Below are positions 1-5,779 of a stretch of DNA of 6,023 nt, piece after piece (within the stretch, counting starts at the first letter, position 1; the number at the start of each line of letters is the position of its first letter). Below the pieces are notes generated by a model that was not told the origin of the DNA, did not search any database, and worked only from the letters and a program-made list of their open reading frames with translations. The position numbers were made by a program, and so were the translations under genes. Source of the DNA: CAYVFC01 sp964450715 (GTDB lineage Bacteria > Myxococcota_A > Polyangia > Polyangiales > JAFGIB01). The DNA lies in the NCBI GenBank assembly GCA_964450715.1, contig CAYVFC010000247.1, positions 1 through 6,023 of the forward strand. The letters run 5' to 3'.

Positions 1-40
1 TGGGGCAAATCGATGTACAGGAAAATTTGTGATCAATCTT

Positions 41-62
41 TAGGCCTTGCGCCCGGTCCTAC
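41..62. repeat. Relic of the dispersed REP-like repeat
   Basis: The core GGCCTTGCGCCCG (43-55) is identical to the core of the repeat family that is abundant at 5519-5779 and has one copy at 1491-1563. The usual GTAGGGGC leader is mostly lost here, but the piece ends in CCTAC, like complete copies. I read it as a degenerate or truncated copy. Nothing else is recognisable in 1-74. Confidence 0.5.
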
Positions 63-74
63 GAGCCATTGGAA

Positions 75-138
75 TTGACCATTTACCAGATATCTGGTAA
101 ATGGTCTTGACCATTTACCAGATATCTGGTAAATGGTC
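75..138. repeat. Two tandem 30-bp perfect palindromes
   Basis: Two identical 32-bp units (75-106 and 107-138) each consist of TT plus a perfect 30-bp palindrome (77-106 and 109-138) with half-site GACCATTTACCAGAT. The array ends two bases before the ATPase ATG at 141. The 32-bp period is close to three helical turns, so proteins bound at the two sites would lie on one face of the DNA. The arrangement suits a paired operator for a dimeric regulator, possibly the downstream protein itself. Alternatively it acts as RNA hairpins or cruciforms, or marks the end of a mobile unit. The palindromes are seen directly; their function is inferred. No other copy occurs in this window. Confidence 0.95.
107..135 (+). 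promoter_or_regulatory. Putative promoter inside the second palindrome unit
   Basis: TTGACC (107-112, 5/6 to the sigma70 -35 consensus) is followed after 17 bp by TAAATG (130-135, weak match to TATAAT). The same pair is present in the first unit at 75-80 and 98-103. Transcription from the second unit would start about 141-142, essentially at the ATPase start codon. This would give a leaderless or near-leaderless mRNA and explain why no Shine-Dalgarno is visible. The -10 match is poor, so this is a hypothesis. Confidence 0.35.
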
Positions 139-140
139 GC

Positions 141-1376
141 ATGGAACGAAGCCTGGAGAACCTGTTGCGCAGGGACCATTTCCCCGGCGGAAAGATGGCT
201 TTCGTCGTCGGCCCCCGCCAGGTGGGCAAGACCACGCTGGCCAGAATGCTGTTGCGAGACAGAGGCACCGCGGACCTGTATCGCAACTGGGACGACCTGG
301 GCTTCAGGCGCACCATTGCCCGCGACCCCTACGGTTTCGTGGATACCTATCGGCCGAAGAGGGGGGTCGAGAAGCCGCTGCTCGCCCTGGACGAGATTCA
401 CAAGCTTCCGCGCTGGAAGAGGTACCTCAAGGGGCTCTGGGATACACGCGGGGATTCTCTCGACGTCCTGGTAACCGGTAGCGGGCGACTCGACGTCTAC
501 CAGAAAGGCGGCGACAGCCTGCTGGGGCGGTATCATCAGTACCGGCTTCATCCGCTCTCCGTATCGGAGCTGGTCAGCCCCTCGGGGCCCGCACCGGACT
601 ACGAGGTCGAGCAGACGCTACGGCGCTTGACCGGCTCCGCGGGAAAACCACCGGGCCGGGCACAAAAGGCGTTTGCCACCCTGCTGCGCTGGGGTGGGTT
701 CCCGGAACCGTACATCGCACAGGACGTCAAGCAGCTCCGCCTGTGGCACAGGGAGAGACGGGAGCTGATCGTCCGCCAGGATCTGCGCGATCTATCCCGC
801 GTCCAGCTTCTCTCCCACGTCGAGGAGCTAATGGAGCTTCTGGTGGACAGGAGCGGTCGCATCCTCTCCTACAACTCCCTGCGCGAGGATCTCCAGGTCG
901 CGCTCGATTCGGTGAGACTGTGGGTCGACTACCTGCGGCGTCTCTACTTCGTATTCCTGGTGCGCCCCTATGCGGGAAAGATCTCCAGGGCGCTCCGGCG
1001 CGAGCCCAAGGTCTATCTCTGGGACTGGTCCGAGATCGAAGATCCCGGCGCGCGGTTCGAGAACCTGGTGGCCAGCCACCTGCTGAAGTGGTGCCATTTC
1101 ACCCAGGACTGGGGCCACGCGCCGCTCGACCTGCATTTCGTACGGGACAAGGAGAAGCGAGAGGTGGATTTCCTGGTAACGAAAGAACGGAAGCCCTGGT
1201 TGCTCGTCGAGGCCAAGGTTTCCGACCTCGATCCGGGACCGGCTATCCATCACTTCGGACAGCGACTCGGGGTCGAAAACAAATTTCTGGTAGTGGCGCA
1301 ATGCGAACGGCCGGGCCGGGCTGGGGACGTGCACGTGATCGATGCGCCGAGTTTCCTCCTCTCCCTGCCGGTATAG
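141..1376 (+). CDS. AAA_14/DUF4143-family ATPase with PD-(D/E)XK-like C-terminal domain
   Basis: The 411-residue protein has the full architecture of the widespread ATP-binding AAA_14 + DUF4143 family. Residues 24-32 (GPRQVGKTT) are the Walker A P-loop, 80-85 (LLALDE) the Walker B, and VLVTGSGRLD (109-118) looks like sensor 1. The family motif GGFPEP is at 185-190, and residues about 228-277 resemble a winged helix. The C-terminal part has E307, D343 (in EVDFLV) and E357-x-K359 (in LLVEAKVSD), the spacing of a PD-(D/E)XK nuclease-like fold with its acidic residues kept. Such proteins are cytosolic; their cellular role is poorly defined, and mobility, DNA-related and defence roles have only been suggested. 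The start at ATG 141 keeps the family's N-terminal segment before the P-loop. It has no Shine-Dalgarno because the upstream DNA is palindrome. M19 (ATG 195, preceded by GGCGGAAAG) is a less likely alternative because it removes conserved sequence. The gene is complete, ends in TAG and has no operon partner here, which fits an accessory gene. Confidence 0.93.
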   Translation: MERSLENLLRRDHFPGGKMAFVVGPRQVGKTTLARMLLRDRGTADLYRNWDDLGFRRTIARDPYGFVDTYRPKRGVEKPLLALDEIHKLPRWKRYLKGLWDTRGDSLDVLVTGSGRLDVYQKGGDSLLGRYHQYRLHPLSVSELVSPSGPAPDYEVEQTLRRLTGSAGKPPGRAQKAFATLLRWGGFPEPYIAQDVKQLRLWHRERRELIVRQDLRDLSRVQLLSHVEELMELLVDRSGRILSYNSLREDLQVALDSVRLWVDYLRRLYFVFLVRPYAGKISRALRREPKVYLWDWSEIEDPGARFENLVASHLLKWCHFTQDWGHAPLDLHFVRDKEKREVDFLVTKERKPWLLVEAKVSDLDPGPAIHHFGQRLGVENKFLVVAQCERPGRAGDVHVIDAPSFLLSLPV

Positions 1377-1393
1377 CGGTTCGGGGTTCCAAA

Positions 1394-1486
1394 GGAGGCA
1401 CCGCAAAATAAACGATCCGGTTGCGGCCGCGTGGGCGGGCGCACTCGCGGCTTTCGTCCTCGTATCGTTTATTTTGCGGTGCCTCC
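1394..1486. repeat. 93-bp inverted-repeat (MITE-like) element
   Basis: Perfect 23-bp arms at 1394-1416 and 1464-1486, beginning GGAGGCACCGCAAAAT on the left, enclose a 47-bp GC-rich centre. Both outer ends are flanked by AAA (1391-1393 and 1487-1489), which could be a 3-bp target duplication but is too short to prove insertion. The centre contains a smaller 5-bp inverted repeat (CCGCG 1427-1431, CGCGG 1446-1450). The element starts 17 bp after the ATPase stop. Transcribed from either side it would form a long hairpin and could stop transcription or protect mRNA ends, but no T tract follows, so I do not call it an intrinsic terminator. Confidence 0.8.
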
Positions 1487-1490
1487 AAAC

Positions 1491-1563
1491 CTAGGGGCGG
1501 GCCTCGCGCCCTCCCTCCTTTGTGAAAACGATATCCGGGAGAGGGGGCAAGCCCCTTCCCTAC
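1491..1563. repeat. REP-like compound repeat, copy A (73 bp)
   Basis: This segment starts CTAGGGGCGGGCC and ends GGGGGCAAGCCCCTTCCCTAC. It matches in order, spacing and total length (73 bp) the copy at 5619-5691. Each copy has two hairpin-forming halves: a GGCGGG/CGCCC-type half and a GGGGGCAAGCCCC half. The family looks like a dispersed extragenic palindromic repeat. It lies between the ATPase and the lipoprotein terminator, with no coding sequence. Copy A is more degenerate at its ends than copy B. Confidence 0.75.
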
Positions 1564-1581
1564 GCTTCGCGTATATACCGT

Positions 1582-1620
1582 ATTGAAATAAGGCCGGCAG
1601 GGTAACGCCCCTGCCGGCCT
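1582..1620 (-). terminator. Intrinsic terminator of the lipoprotein gene
   Basis: AGGCCGGCAGGG (1591-1602) pairs perfectly with CCCCTGCCGGCCT-side bases 1609-1620, giving a 12-bp GC-rich stem with a 6-base loop (TAACGC). Read on the minus strand, the stem is followed by TATTTCAAT (1590-1582), a short U-rich tail, and it lies 42 bp after the lipoprotein stop codon. On the plus strand the following bases are not T-rich, so the minus orientation is favoured. Confidence 0.8.
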
Positions 1621-1662
1621 GGTTGGACTACATCGTTAAAATTCCCGCTGTCCTACCGGCGA

Positions 1663-2481
1663 TCAGCCGCCGTCGGCCATGCCGCCGTCGGGCGTGCCGC
1701 CGTCCGGGCTCACGCCCAGGCAGGCGGCCTGGCAGGTTCCGACCTCGACGGCCGTCGCCACCGAGGCCGCGCCCGTTCCCATCAGGGCGTCATTGATGAG
1801 CGGACCGCAGACTTCGTCGTTGAGGCATTCGGTCGACACGCAACCCACTTCGGCCACGCAAAGCATGATCTCCTGACAGATCGGATCGACCAGGCACGAG
1901 CCGAAGGCGTCCAGGCAGGTCTCGCACAGACAAGCGACCAGATCCTCGCTGCCGGCGGCCTGTCCCGAGGCCACGGTGATCTCGTTGCACTCGGCCGCGT
2001 CGGCCGGAGCCGGGATCGCACCCGCACACGGGGTCACGCATTCGTCGAAAGCGGCGGCGTCCATGCCTACGCAGCTGGCGCCCGCGGCGATGTCGTTCAC
2101 GCAGGCTACGCACGCGTCCGGGATATTGCTCTGGCAAACGGTGACCAGCCGTTCGATGCCGAAGAAAGTCCCGTTGTCGCCCATGCACTGGCAAGCGGAC
2201 TGTTTCTCGGCTTCGGTGGCCGCGGGTACGCCCCCGCCGCCCGAGCCGCCGGTCTCGCCAGCCGTGCCGCCACTGCCGCCGGTCTCGCCAGCCGTGCCGC
2301 CACTGCCGCCGGTTTCGCCGGCCGCGCCGCCAGCGCCGGCGCCGCCCGAGCCGCTCGCCGACGAGCCACCCGAGCCGTCGTCGTCGTCGTCGCCGCACGC
2401 GGTGGTGATCAACAGAAGGCCCCCGAAAACCAGGGCCAGAAAAACCATCCAGTTGAGTTGTTTGAGTTGAACGAGCTTCAT
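1663..2481 (-). CDS. Cys-rich putative lipoprotein with Gly/Ser/Thr-rich linker
   Basis: This 272-residue exported protein belongs to no family I can name. Residues 1-29 look like a lipoprotein signal: K2 and K7, a hydrophobic core (MVFLALVFGGLLLI), then TTAC with the lipidated Cys at 29. Thr at -3 is not the usual Leu, so the lipobox is imperfect. Five Asp (31-35) follow, then a flexible linker with three copies of a ten-residue GETGGSGGTA-type repeat. The rest carries 20 cysteines, an even number, spaced in C-x-C, C-x2-C and C-x3-C patterns, suggesting a disulfide-bonded domain, possibly duplicated. The tail repeats PDGG/ADGG. Such tethered Cys-rich lipoproteins are common in Myxococcota-like genomes; the role is unknown. 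ATG 2481 is supported by AAGGAG (plus-strand 2491-2496) about 9 bases upstream and by a candidate promoter. The gene is monocistronic between that promoter and a terminator and is divergent from the TPR-like gene. Confidence 0.85.
   Translation of the reverse strand: MKLVQLKQLNWMVFLALVFGGLLLITTACGDDDDDGSGGSSASGSGGAGAGGAAGETGGSGGTAGETGGSGGTAGETGGSGGGGVPAATEAEKQSACQCMGDNGTFFGIERLVTVCQSNIPDACVACVNDIAAGASCVGMDAAAFDECVTPCAGAIPAPADAAECNEITVASGQAAGSEDLVACLCETCLDAFGSCLVDPICQEIMLCVAEVGCVSTECLNDEVCGPLINDALMGTGAASVATAVEVGTCQAACLGVSPDGGTPDGGMADGG
2251..2340 (-). repeat. Three 30-bp tandem repeats inside the lipoprotein linker
   Basis: Units 2251-2280 and 2281-2310 are identical; 2311-2340 is a diverged third copy. 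Each encodes a ten-residue GETGGSGGTA-type segment, so copy-number change would lengthen or shorten the linker without shifting the frame. A separate five-copy GTC trinucleotide tract at 2377-2391 encodes the five Asp residues after the lipobox. Confidence 0.9.
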
Positions 2482-2508
2482 GTAAGGCCTCTCCTTTCGT
2501 GAGGGCAG

Positions 2509-2538
2509 AGCCTAGTTACCTCTCAACCGAAATGTCAA
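2509..2538 (-). promoter_or_regulatory. Candidate sigma70 promoter for the lipoprotein gene
   Basis: On the minus strand a perfect TTGACA (-35, bases 2538-2533) is followed after 18 bp by TAGGCT (2514-2509), which keeps the key A at position 2 and T at position 6 of the -10 box. Transcription would start near 2502, leaving a leader of about 20 bases that contains the AAGGAG at 2491-2496. The geometry is consistent, but the -10 is weak. No equally good promoter was found for the divergent plus-strand gene. Confidence 0.5.
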
Positions 2539-2674
2539 GAACGCGCAAATGATGAACAGGACCGGTCAAATTGGATCGTTAAATCAGCACGGGTGCGAGC
2601 GACAAAGGATATACGGGTGCTAAGATCGAAATGGCTGGCGGTGAGTCCGCCGACCCTAAAAAGGGCCGAAGAAC

Positions 2675-4205
2675 GTGACCTCCAAGGCGGTAGGTAAGGG
2701 CTCCAGGAGAAGTCGAGGCTCTCGAGGACGCAGCTTTGCGCCGCGTCCGCAATGGGGTACGGCTTCAGTTCCATCTCCACCAGATTATTCTTCTTTCACT
2801 GAAAACAAGGAAGAGAAACGCCCGGCCCAACAGCCCTGTATTACGCCCCGCCAGCTCTTTGCCGTGAGCGAACCATCCGCGCAGAGCCCTTCTCCGCAAG
2901 CCGAAACCTCTGCGCCCGAACCGCGCGCCGCGGTCGACCAGCAGCCTCAAGTCTCTCCGGATCGCTGCCTGCCCGATACCCCCCTTGTATCGGTAAGCGA
3001 CAGCGATGAGGCCGGGAAGTCTGCAGCCGAAACGTCCGTTTCGTNNNNNNNNNNNNNNNNNNNNNNNNNNNNNNNNNNNNNNNNNNNNNNNNNNNNNNNN
3101 NNNNNNNNNNNNNNNNNNNNNNNNNNNNNNNNNNNNNNNNNNNNACGAGGGGCCAGGGCAGCCGCACGCCTCTCCGGATCGCGACCTGCCCGATACCCCC
3201 CTGGTATCGGTAAGCGACAGCGGTGAGGCCGGGAAGTCTGCAGCCGAAACGCCCGTTTCGTACGAGGGGCCAGGGCAGCCGCACGCCTCTCCGGATCGCG
3301 ACCTGCCCGATACCCCGCTTGGTTCGGTCAGCGACGGTACCGAGGCCGGGAAGTCGGTGGCCGAAACATCCGTTTCGAACCAGGAGCGCGAAACGCCCCC
3401 GAGCTACGAGCGCAAGAGCGATCCGATCGAGTCGCTCTTCTTCGGCCGACGCTCCTCGGTTCCCCCGCCGCCGGACGACGCGGACGACGACTCCTGGATC
3501 TCGACCGGGGACCATATCCGGTACCACCATGCGCGCTGGAAAGAAGCGCGGGTGGCCAAGAGCCTGACCGTCGCCATCCTGGCCGTTTCCCTGACCGGTA
3601 TCGGCGGTTTGCTCGTCTATCACAAGCTGATCATGCCCGAGCCGGTCAGCCTGTCCTCTGGTACCGTCGCACTGCCGGACGCCTCGGGCCGCGCGCTGGC
3701 CCAGCAGCCCCTGGATCCGGCCGAGAGCGTGCCCGAAGAGGCTGCACCCGATCCGATCGAGCCTCCTGCTCCGTCGGAGTTGAAAATCCCGGCCGAGAGC
3801 GCGCCGGCATCCGAGACGGCGATCGATACCGAGCAGAGCCAGCGGGCGGCGCCGTCCGATTCGGAAGCAGCCCCCGGCGCCGGCGGCGAGCTGGTCGCGC
3901 AGGCCACCGTGGCCTGCTGCGCGAAGGCCGAGAAGCTGTTGGCGCGGTTGGCGGCACAGCCCGGCAACGCCGAAACCCTGGTCGAGCTGGCCGGACACTA
4001 CCTGGAAAAGGGCAAAAACCAGGAAGCCGAACAGGTCGCGTCCAGGGCGGTCGAGGCAAACCCGTCGAGCTCCGCCGGCTGGATCGTGCTGGGAGCGGCG
4101 CGTGACGCCCTGCGCGACCGCGCCGGAGCCCGCGAGGCCTACCAGCGCTGCGCGGATCTCGGCGACGGCAAATACGCGCGCGAGTGTAAAAACTTGCTGC
4201 GCTAG
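2675..4205 (+). CDS. Proline-rich tandem-repeat, single-TM, TPR-like protein (interrupted by assembly gap)
   Basis: One gene is split on paper by 100 N. GTG 2675 is the first in-frame start after a TAA at 2657; only weak GA-rich sequence precedes it. The N-terminus is basic (KGSRRSRGSRGR), followed by a Pro/Ser/Glu-rich disordered stretch. Next come 39-residue repeats of the type SPDRDLPDTPLVSVSDS...EAGKSAAE; the gap lies within this repeat tract. After it come an acidic stretch (DDADDDSW), a basic segment (RYHHARWKEARVAK) and one hydrophobic segment of about 21 residues (3561-3623). A Pro/Ala/Glu-rich spacer leads to a C-terminal helical region (about 3912-4202) with two TPR-like units (ETLVELAGHYLEKGKNQEAE; AGWIVLGAARDALRDRAGAREAY). 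Positive residues before the TM predict a cytoplasmic repeat tail and a periplasmic TPR-like domain. Excluding the N, the length is 1431 bases, or 477 codons, so the frame closes. Its function is unknown; a scaffold role in envelope protein assembly is a guess. Confidence 0.82.
2928..3378 (+). repeat. 117-bp (39-residue) in-frame tandem repeats, collapsed at the gap
   Basis: Three visible units are 2928-3044 (5' part diverged), 3145-3261 and 3262-3378. Units 1 and 2 are nearly identical in their 3' halves; units 2 and 3 are identical over their first 55 bases and diverge later. This mosaic pattern suggests exchange between copies. Because 117 is divisible by three, copy-number change keeps the reading frame. 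The N gap lies exactly between unit 1 and unit 2, so further near-identical copies are likely missing. Confidence 0.9.
3045..3144. other. Assembly gap of 100 N (placeholder length)
   Basis: Exactly 100 N separate ...GTTTCGT from ACGAGGGG.... The same junction (TTTCGT then ACGAGG) occurs without a gap at 3255-3267, where it is the boundary between two 117-bp repeats. The codon split by the gap would be T|AC, a Tyr that is present at the ungapped junction. The gap is therefore best read as zero or a whole number of missing repeat units, and the apparent frame change as an artefact of the placeholder length. Confidence 0.95.
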
Positions 4206-4250
4206 CCGACCGAACTCAATACGATAGATAGTCACCTCCGAAGTCGCCGA

Positions 4251-4264
4251 TTCCGTTTTCGGAA
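4251..4264 (+). promoter_or_regulatory. Small hairpin next to the dehydrogenase ribosome binding site
   Basis: TTCCG-TTTT-CGGAA forms a perfect 5-bp stem with a four-base loop ending just before the AAAGGGG Shine-Dalgarno (4266-4272), which is 5 bases from ATG 4278. It lies in the 72-bp spacer after the TPR-like gene. It may be incidental; no strong promoter is visible in the spacer, so co-transcription with the upstream gene is possible. Confidence 0.35.
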
Positions 4265-4277
4265 GAAAGGGGCAGAG

Positions 4278-5522
4278 ATGAGCTACCGAGACATCGAACT
4301 GAACCTGACCGACGAGCAGGTTCATCTGCGCGACACGCTCAGGCGCTTCGGCGCCGAGGTACTGCGCCCGGCCGGCATAGCGCTGGACAAGCTCGACGAC
4401 CCGGCCGAGGTGATCGCCGACGGATCGGCGCTCTGGGACTGCTTCAAGAAGCTGCGCGAGCTGGACATGCACAAGATGGGGGTCCCCAAGCAGTACGGCG
4501 GGATGTTGGAGGACATGGATCCCGACTCGCGCTACCTGGTCGGCGAGGAGATGGGGTACGCGGACGCTGGGCTGGCCATCAGCCTGGGCGCCTCGGGCCT
4601 TCCCTTCAGCGTGGCCGGCGCGCTGGCGCCCTGGTTCCCGGACAAGAAGTTCCTGCAGGACTTCCTGCACGAGTACCTGGAGGACAGCACCGGCAAGGTG
4701 GTCGGTTGCTGGGCCATCACCGAGCCCGACCACGGCTCGGACTGGCTGCTGGGGCTGGAGGAACCGTCCTGCGGGCCCTCGCTGCGCGGCGCGCTCAAGG
4801 GCGACAAGTACGTGATCAACGGCCAGAAGGCGGCCTGGGTGACCAACGGCAATATCGCCACCCACGCCATGCTGCACGTGGGCCTGCAGCCCGAAAAGGG
4901 CATGAAGGGGCAAGGGCTGGCGCTCATCAAGCTGGATCTGCCGGGCATCTCGCGCGGCAAGCCGCTGGACAAGATGGGTCAGCGCCCGCTCAACCAGGGC
5001 GAGATCATCTTCGAGGAGGTGGAGATCCCGCAGGAGAACATGGTGCTCCCGCCCGAGATGATGGAGAGCCTGGGCATGGAGGCCAAGATCCTGGCCCAGG
5101 CCAACGGCGGCATGTCCGGGGTGTTCGCCGGGCTGGCCAGGGCCGCCTTTGACGAGGCCTACGCCTATGCCAAGGAGCGCGTGCAGGGAGGCGTTCCCAT
5201 CATCCAGCACCAGAATATCAAGCTCAAGCTCTTCCGTATGTTCACCATGGTGGAGGCCTCGCGCGCGGCGGCTCGCAGGATGTCGCTGTACAACGCGGCC
5301 AACCAGGAGAACCCCACGGTCGCCCATGCCGTGGCGTGCAAGATCCTCTCCACCCAGACCGCCTTCGAGGTAGCCAGCGAGGCCATCCAGATCTTCGGCG
5401 GCAACGGGCTTTCCAGGGAATATCCCGTAGAGAAAATGTTCCGCGACGCCCGCGCCGCCATGATCGAGGACGGCGTCAACGAGACGCTGGCCATCGGCGC
5501 CATGGACTATATGGAATCGTAG
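4278..5522 (+). CDS. Acyl-CoA dehydrogenase family flavoprotein
   Basis: The 414-residue protein is a full-length acyl-CoA dehydrogenase: the cytosolic FAD enzyme that introduces a trans-2 double bond into an acyl-CoA and passes electrons to electron-transfer flavoprotein. The N-terminal helical domain carries LTDEQVHLRDTLRRF (10-24). The flavin/substrate signature is ITEPDHGSD (147-155), followed by YVINGQK and WVTN (W187, T189). The C-terminal part has ERVQGGVPIIQHQ and the FGGNGLSREYPVEKMFRDAR motif (373-392). The residue aligned with the catalytic Glu of medium-chain enzymes (E376 in human MCAD, in IYEGT) is D398 in IEDGVNE, with E397 just before it. The isovaleryl/long-chain alternative position appears to be an Ala (A275), so the base may be Asp. 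The substrate cannot be told from sequence; aromatic, alicyclic or branched acyl-CoAs are possible. A strong Shine-Dalgarno AAAGGGG precedes ATG 4278. The stop codon TAG lies inside a dispersed repeat. Confidence 0.96.
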   Translation: MSYRDIELNLTDEQVHLRDTLRRFGAEVLRPAGIALDKLDDPAEVIADGSALWDCFKKLRELDMHKMGVPKQYGGMLEDMDPDSRYLVGEEMGYADAGLAISLGASGLPFSVAGALAPWFPDKKFLQDFLHEYLEDSTGKVVGCWAITEPDHGSDWLLGLEEPSCGPSLRGALKGDKYVINGQKAAWVTNGNIATHAMLHVGLQPEKGMKGQGLALIKLDLPGISRGKPLDKMGQRPLNQGEIIFEEVEIPQENMVLPPEMMESLGMEAKILAQANGGMSGVFAGLARAAFDEAYAYAKERVQGGVPIIQHQNIKLKLFRMFTMVEASRAAARRMSLYNAANQENPTVAHAVACKILSTQTAFEVASEAIQIFGGNGLSREYPVEKMFRDARAAMIEDGVNETLAIGAMDYMES

Positions 5523-5779
5523 GGGCCGGCCTTGCGCCCGCCCAGCATTCGAGCCGCGTCATTCGTCCCATCGGGCCGGCCTTGCGCCCGCCCGCAGGGC
5601 GATTCGCGTCGTGTAGCCGTAGGGGCGGGCCTTGCGACCGCCCTTCGTCCCTAAAACTTTCCCGGGGGGAGGGGGCAAGCCCCTCCCCTACAGTTCGGGG
5701 ACTTCCGTCGTAGGGGCGCGCCTCGCGCCCGCCCGGCATCCGCGCCGCGTCATACACCTCCGTAGGCAGGCCTCGCACC
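5519..5779. repeat. Array of dispersed REP-like palindromic repeats
   Basis: Copies with the core GGCCTTGCGCCCGCC or close variants lie at 5519-5543, 5571-5593, 5619-5643 and 5710-5734, with a degenerate copy at 5762-5779. Most start GTAGGGGC, and the spacing is near 50-52 bp, or 91 bp across the compound copy at 5619-5691. Copies 1 and 4 also share the following stretch (GCAT-CG-GCCGCGTCAT). The first copy overlaps the end of the dehydrogenase gene. Peptides from these repeats (GRFAS, VGEGLAPSP types) give open frames that I do not accept as genes. Confidence 0.85.
5619..5691. repeat. REP-like compound repeat, copy B (73 bp) with terminal inverted repeats
   Basis: This is the best-preserved copy of the compound element also found at 1491-1563. 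It begins GTAGGGG and ends CCCCTAC, a 7-bp terminal inverted repeat. Its right half forms a perfect 9-bp stem: 5666-5674 pairs with 5680-5688 around the loop GCAAG. Its left half forms a GGCGG/CCGCC hairpin. Identical length and internal order in the two copies suggest the 73 bp is the real unit. Likely roles are mRNA 3'-end structure or passive spread by a REP-type transposase; none is encoded here. Confidence 0.75.

Noticed and set aside
101..481. Plus-strand frame starting inside the palindromes
   Set aside because: It overlaps the ATPase in another frame, and its first residues are just the palindrome translated. No family features.
33..551. Minus-strand frame opposite the ATPase start
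   Set aside because: It is antisense to the Walker A and B coding region and starts inside the ATPase gene; no recognisable domain.
743..1411. Second plus-strand frame within the ATPase gene
   Set aside because: Gly/Arg/Pro-rich out-of-frame translation of the DUF4143 region; the real frame carries all conserved motifs.
1394..1486. Intrinsic terminator of the ATPase gene
   Set aside because: The stem is strong, but the 47-base loop and lack of a following T tract do not fit an intrinsic terminator; an inverted-repeat element fits better.
1790..2398. Arg-rich minus-strand frame overlapping the lipoprotein
   Set aside because: It is the +1 shadow of the repeat-rich lipoprotein, with almost only Arg, Gly and Trp at its start and no ribosome binding site.
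2841..5327. Very long minus-strand open frame (828 residues)
   Set aside because: It runs antisense to two well-supported plus-strand genes, passes through the N gap, and its product is a low-complexity His/Arg/Leu-rich sequence with no family motif. It is a GC-bias shadow.
5476..5778. Open frame across the repeat array
   Set aside because: Its sequence is the translation of the dispersed repeats and it overlaps the dehydrogenase end on the other strand; not a gene.
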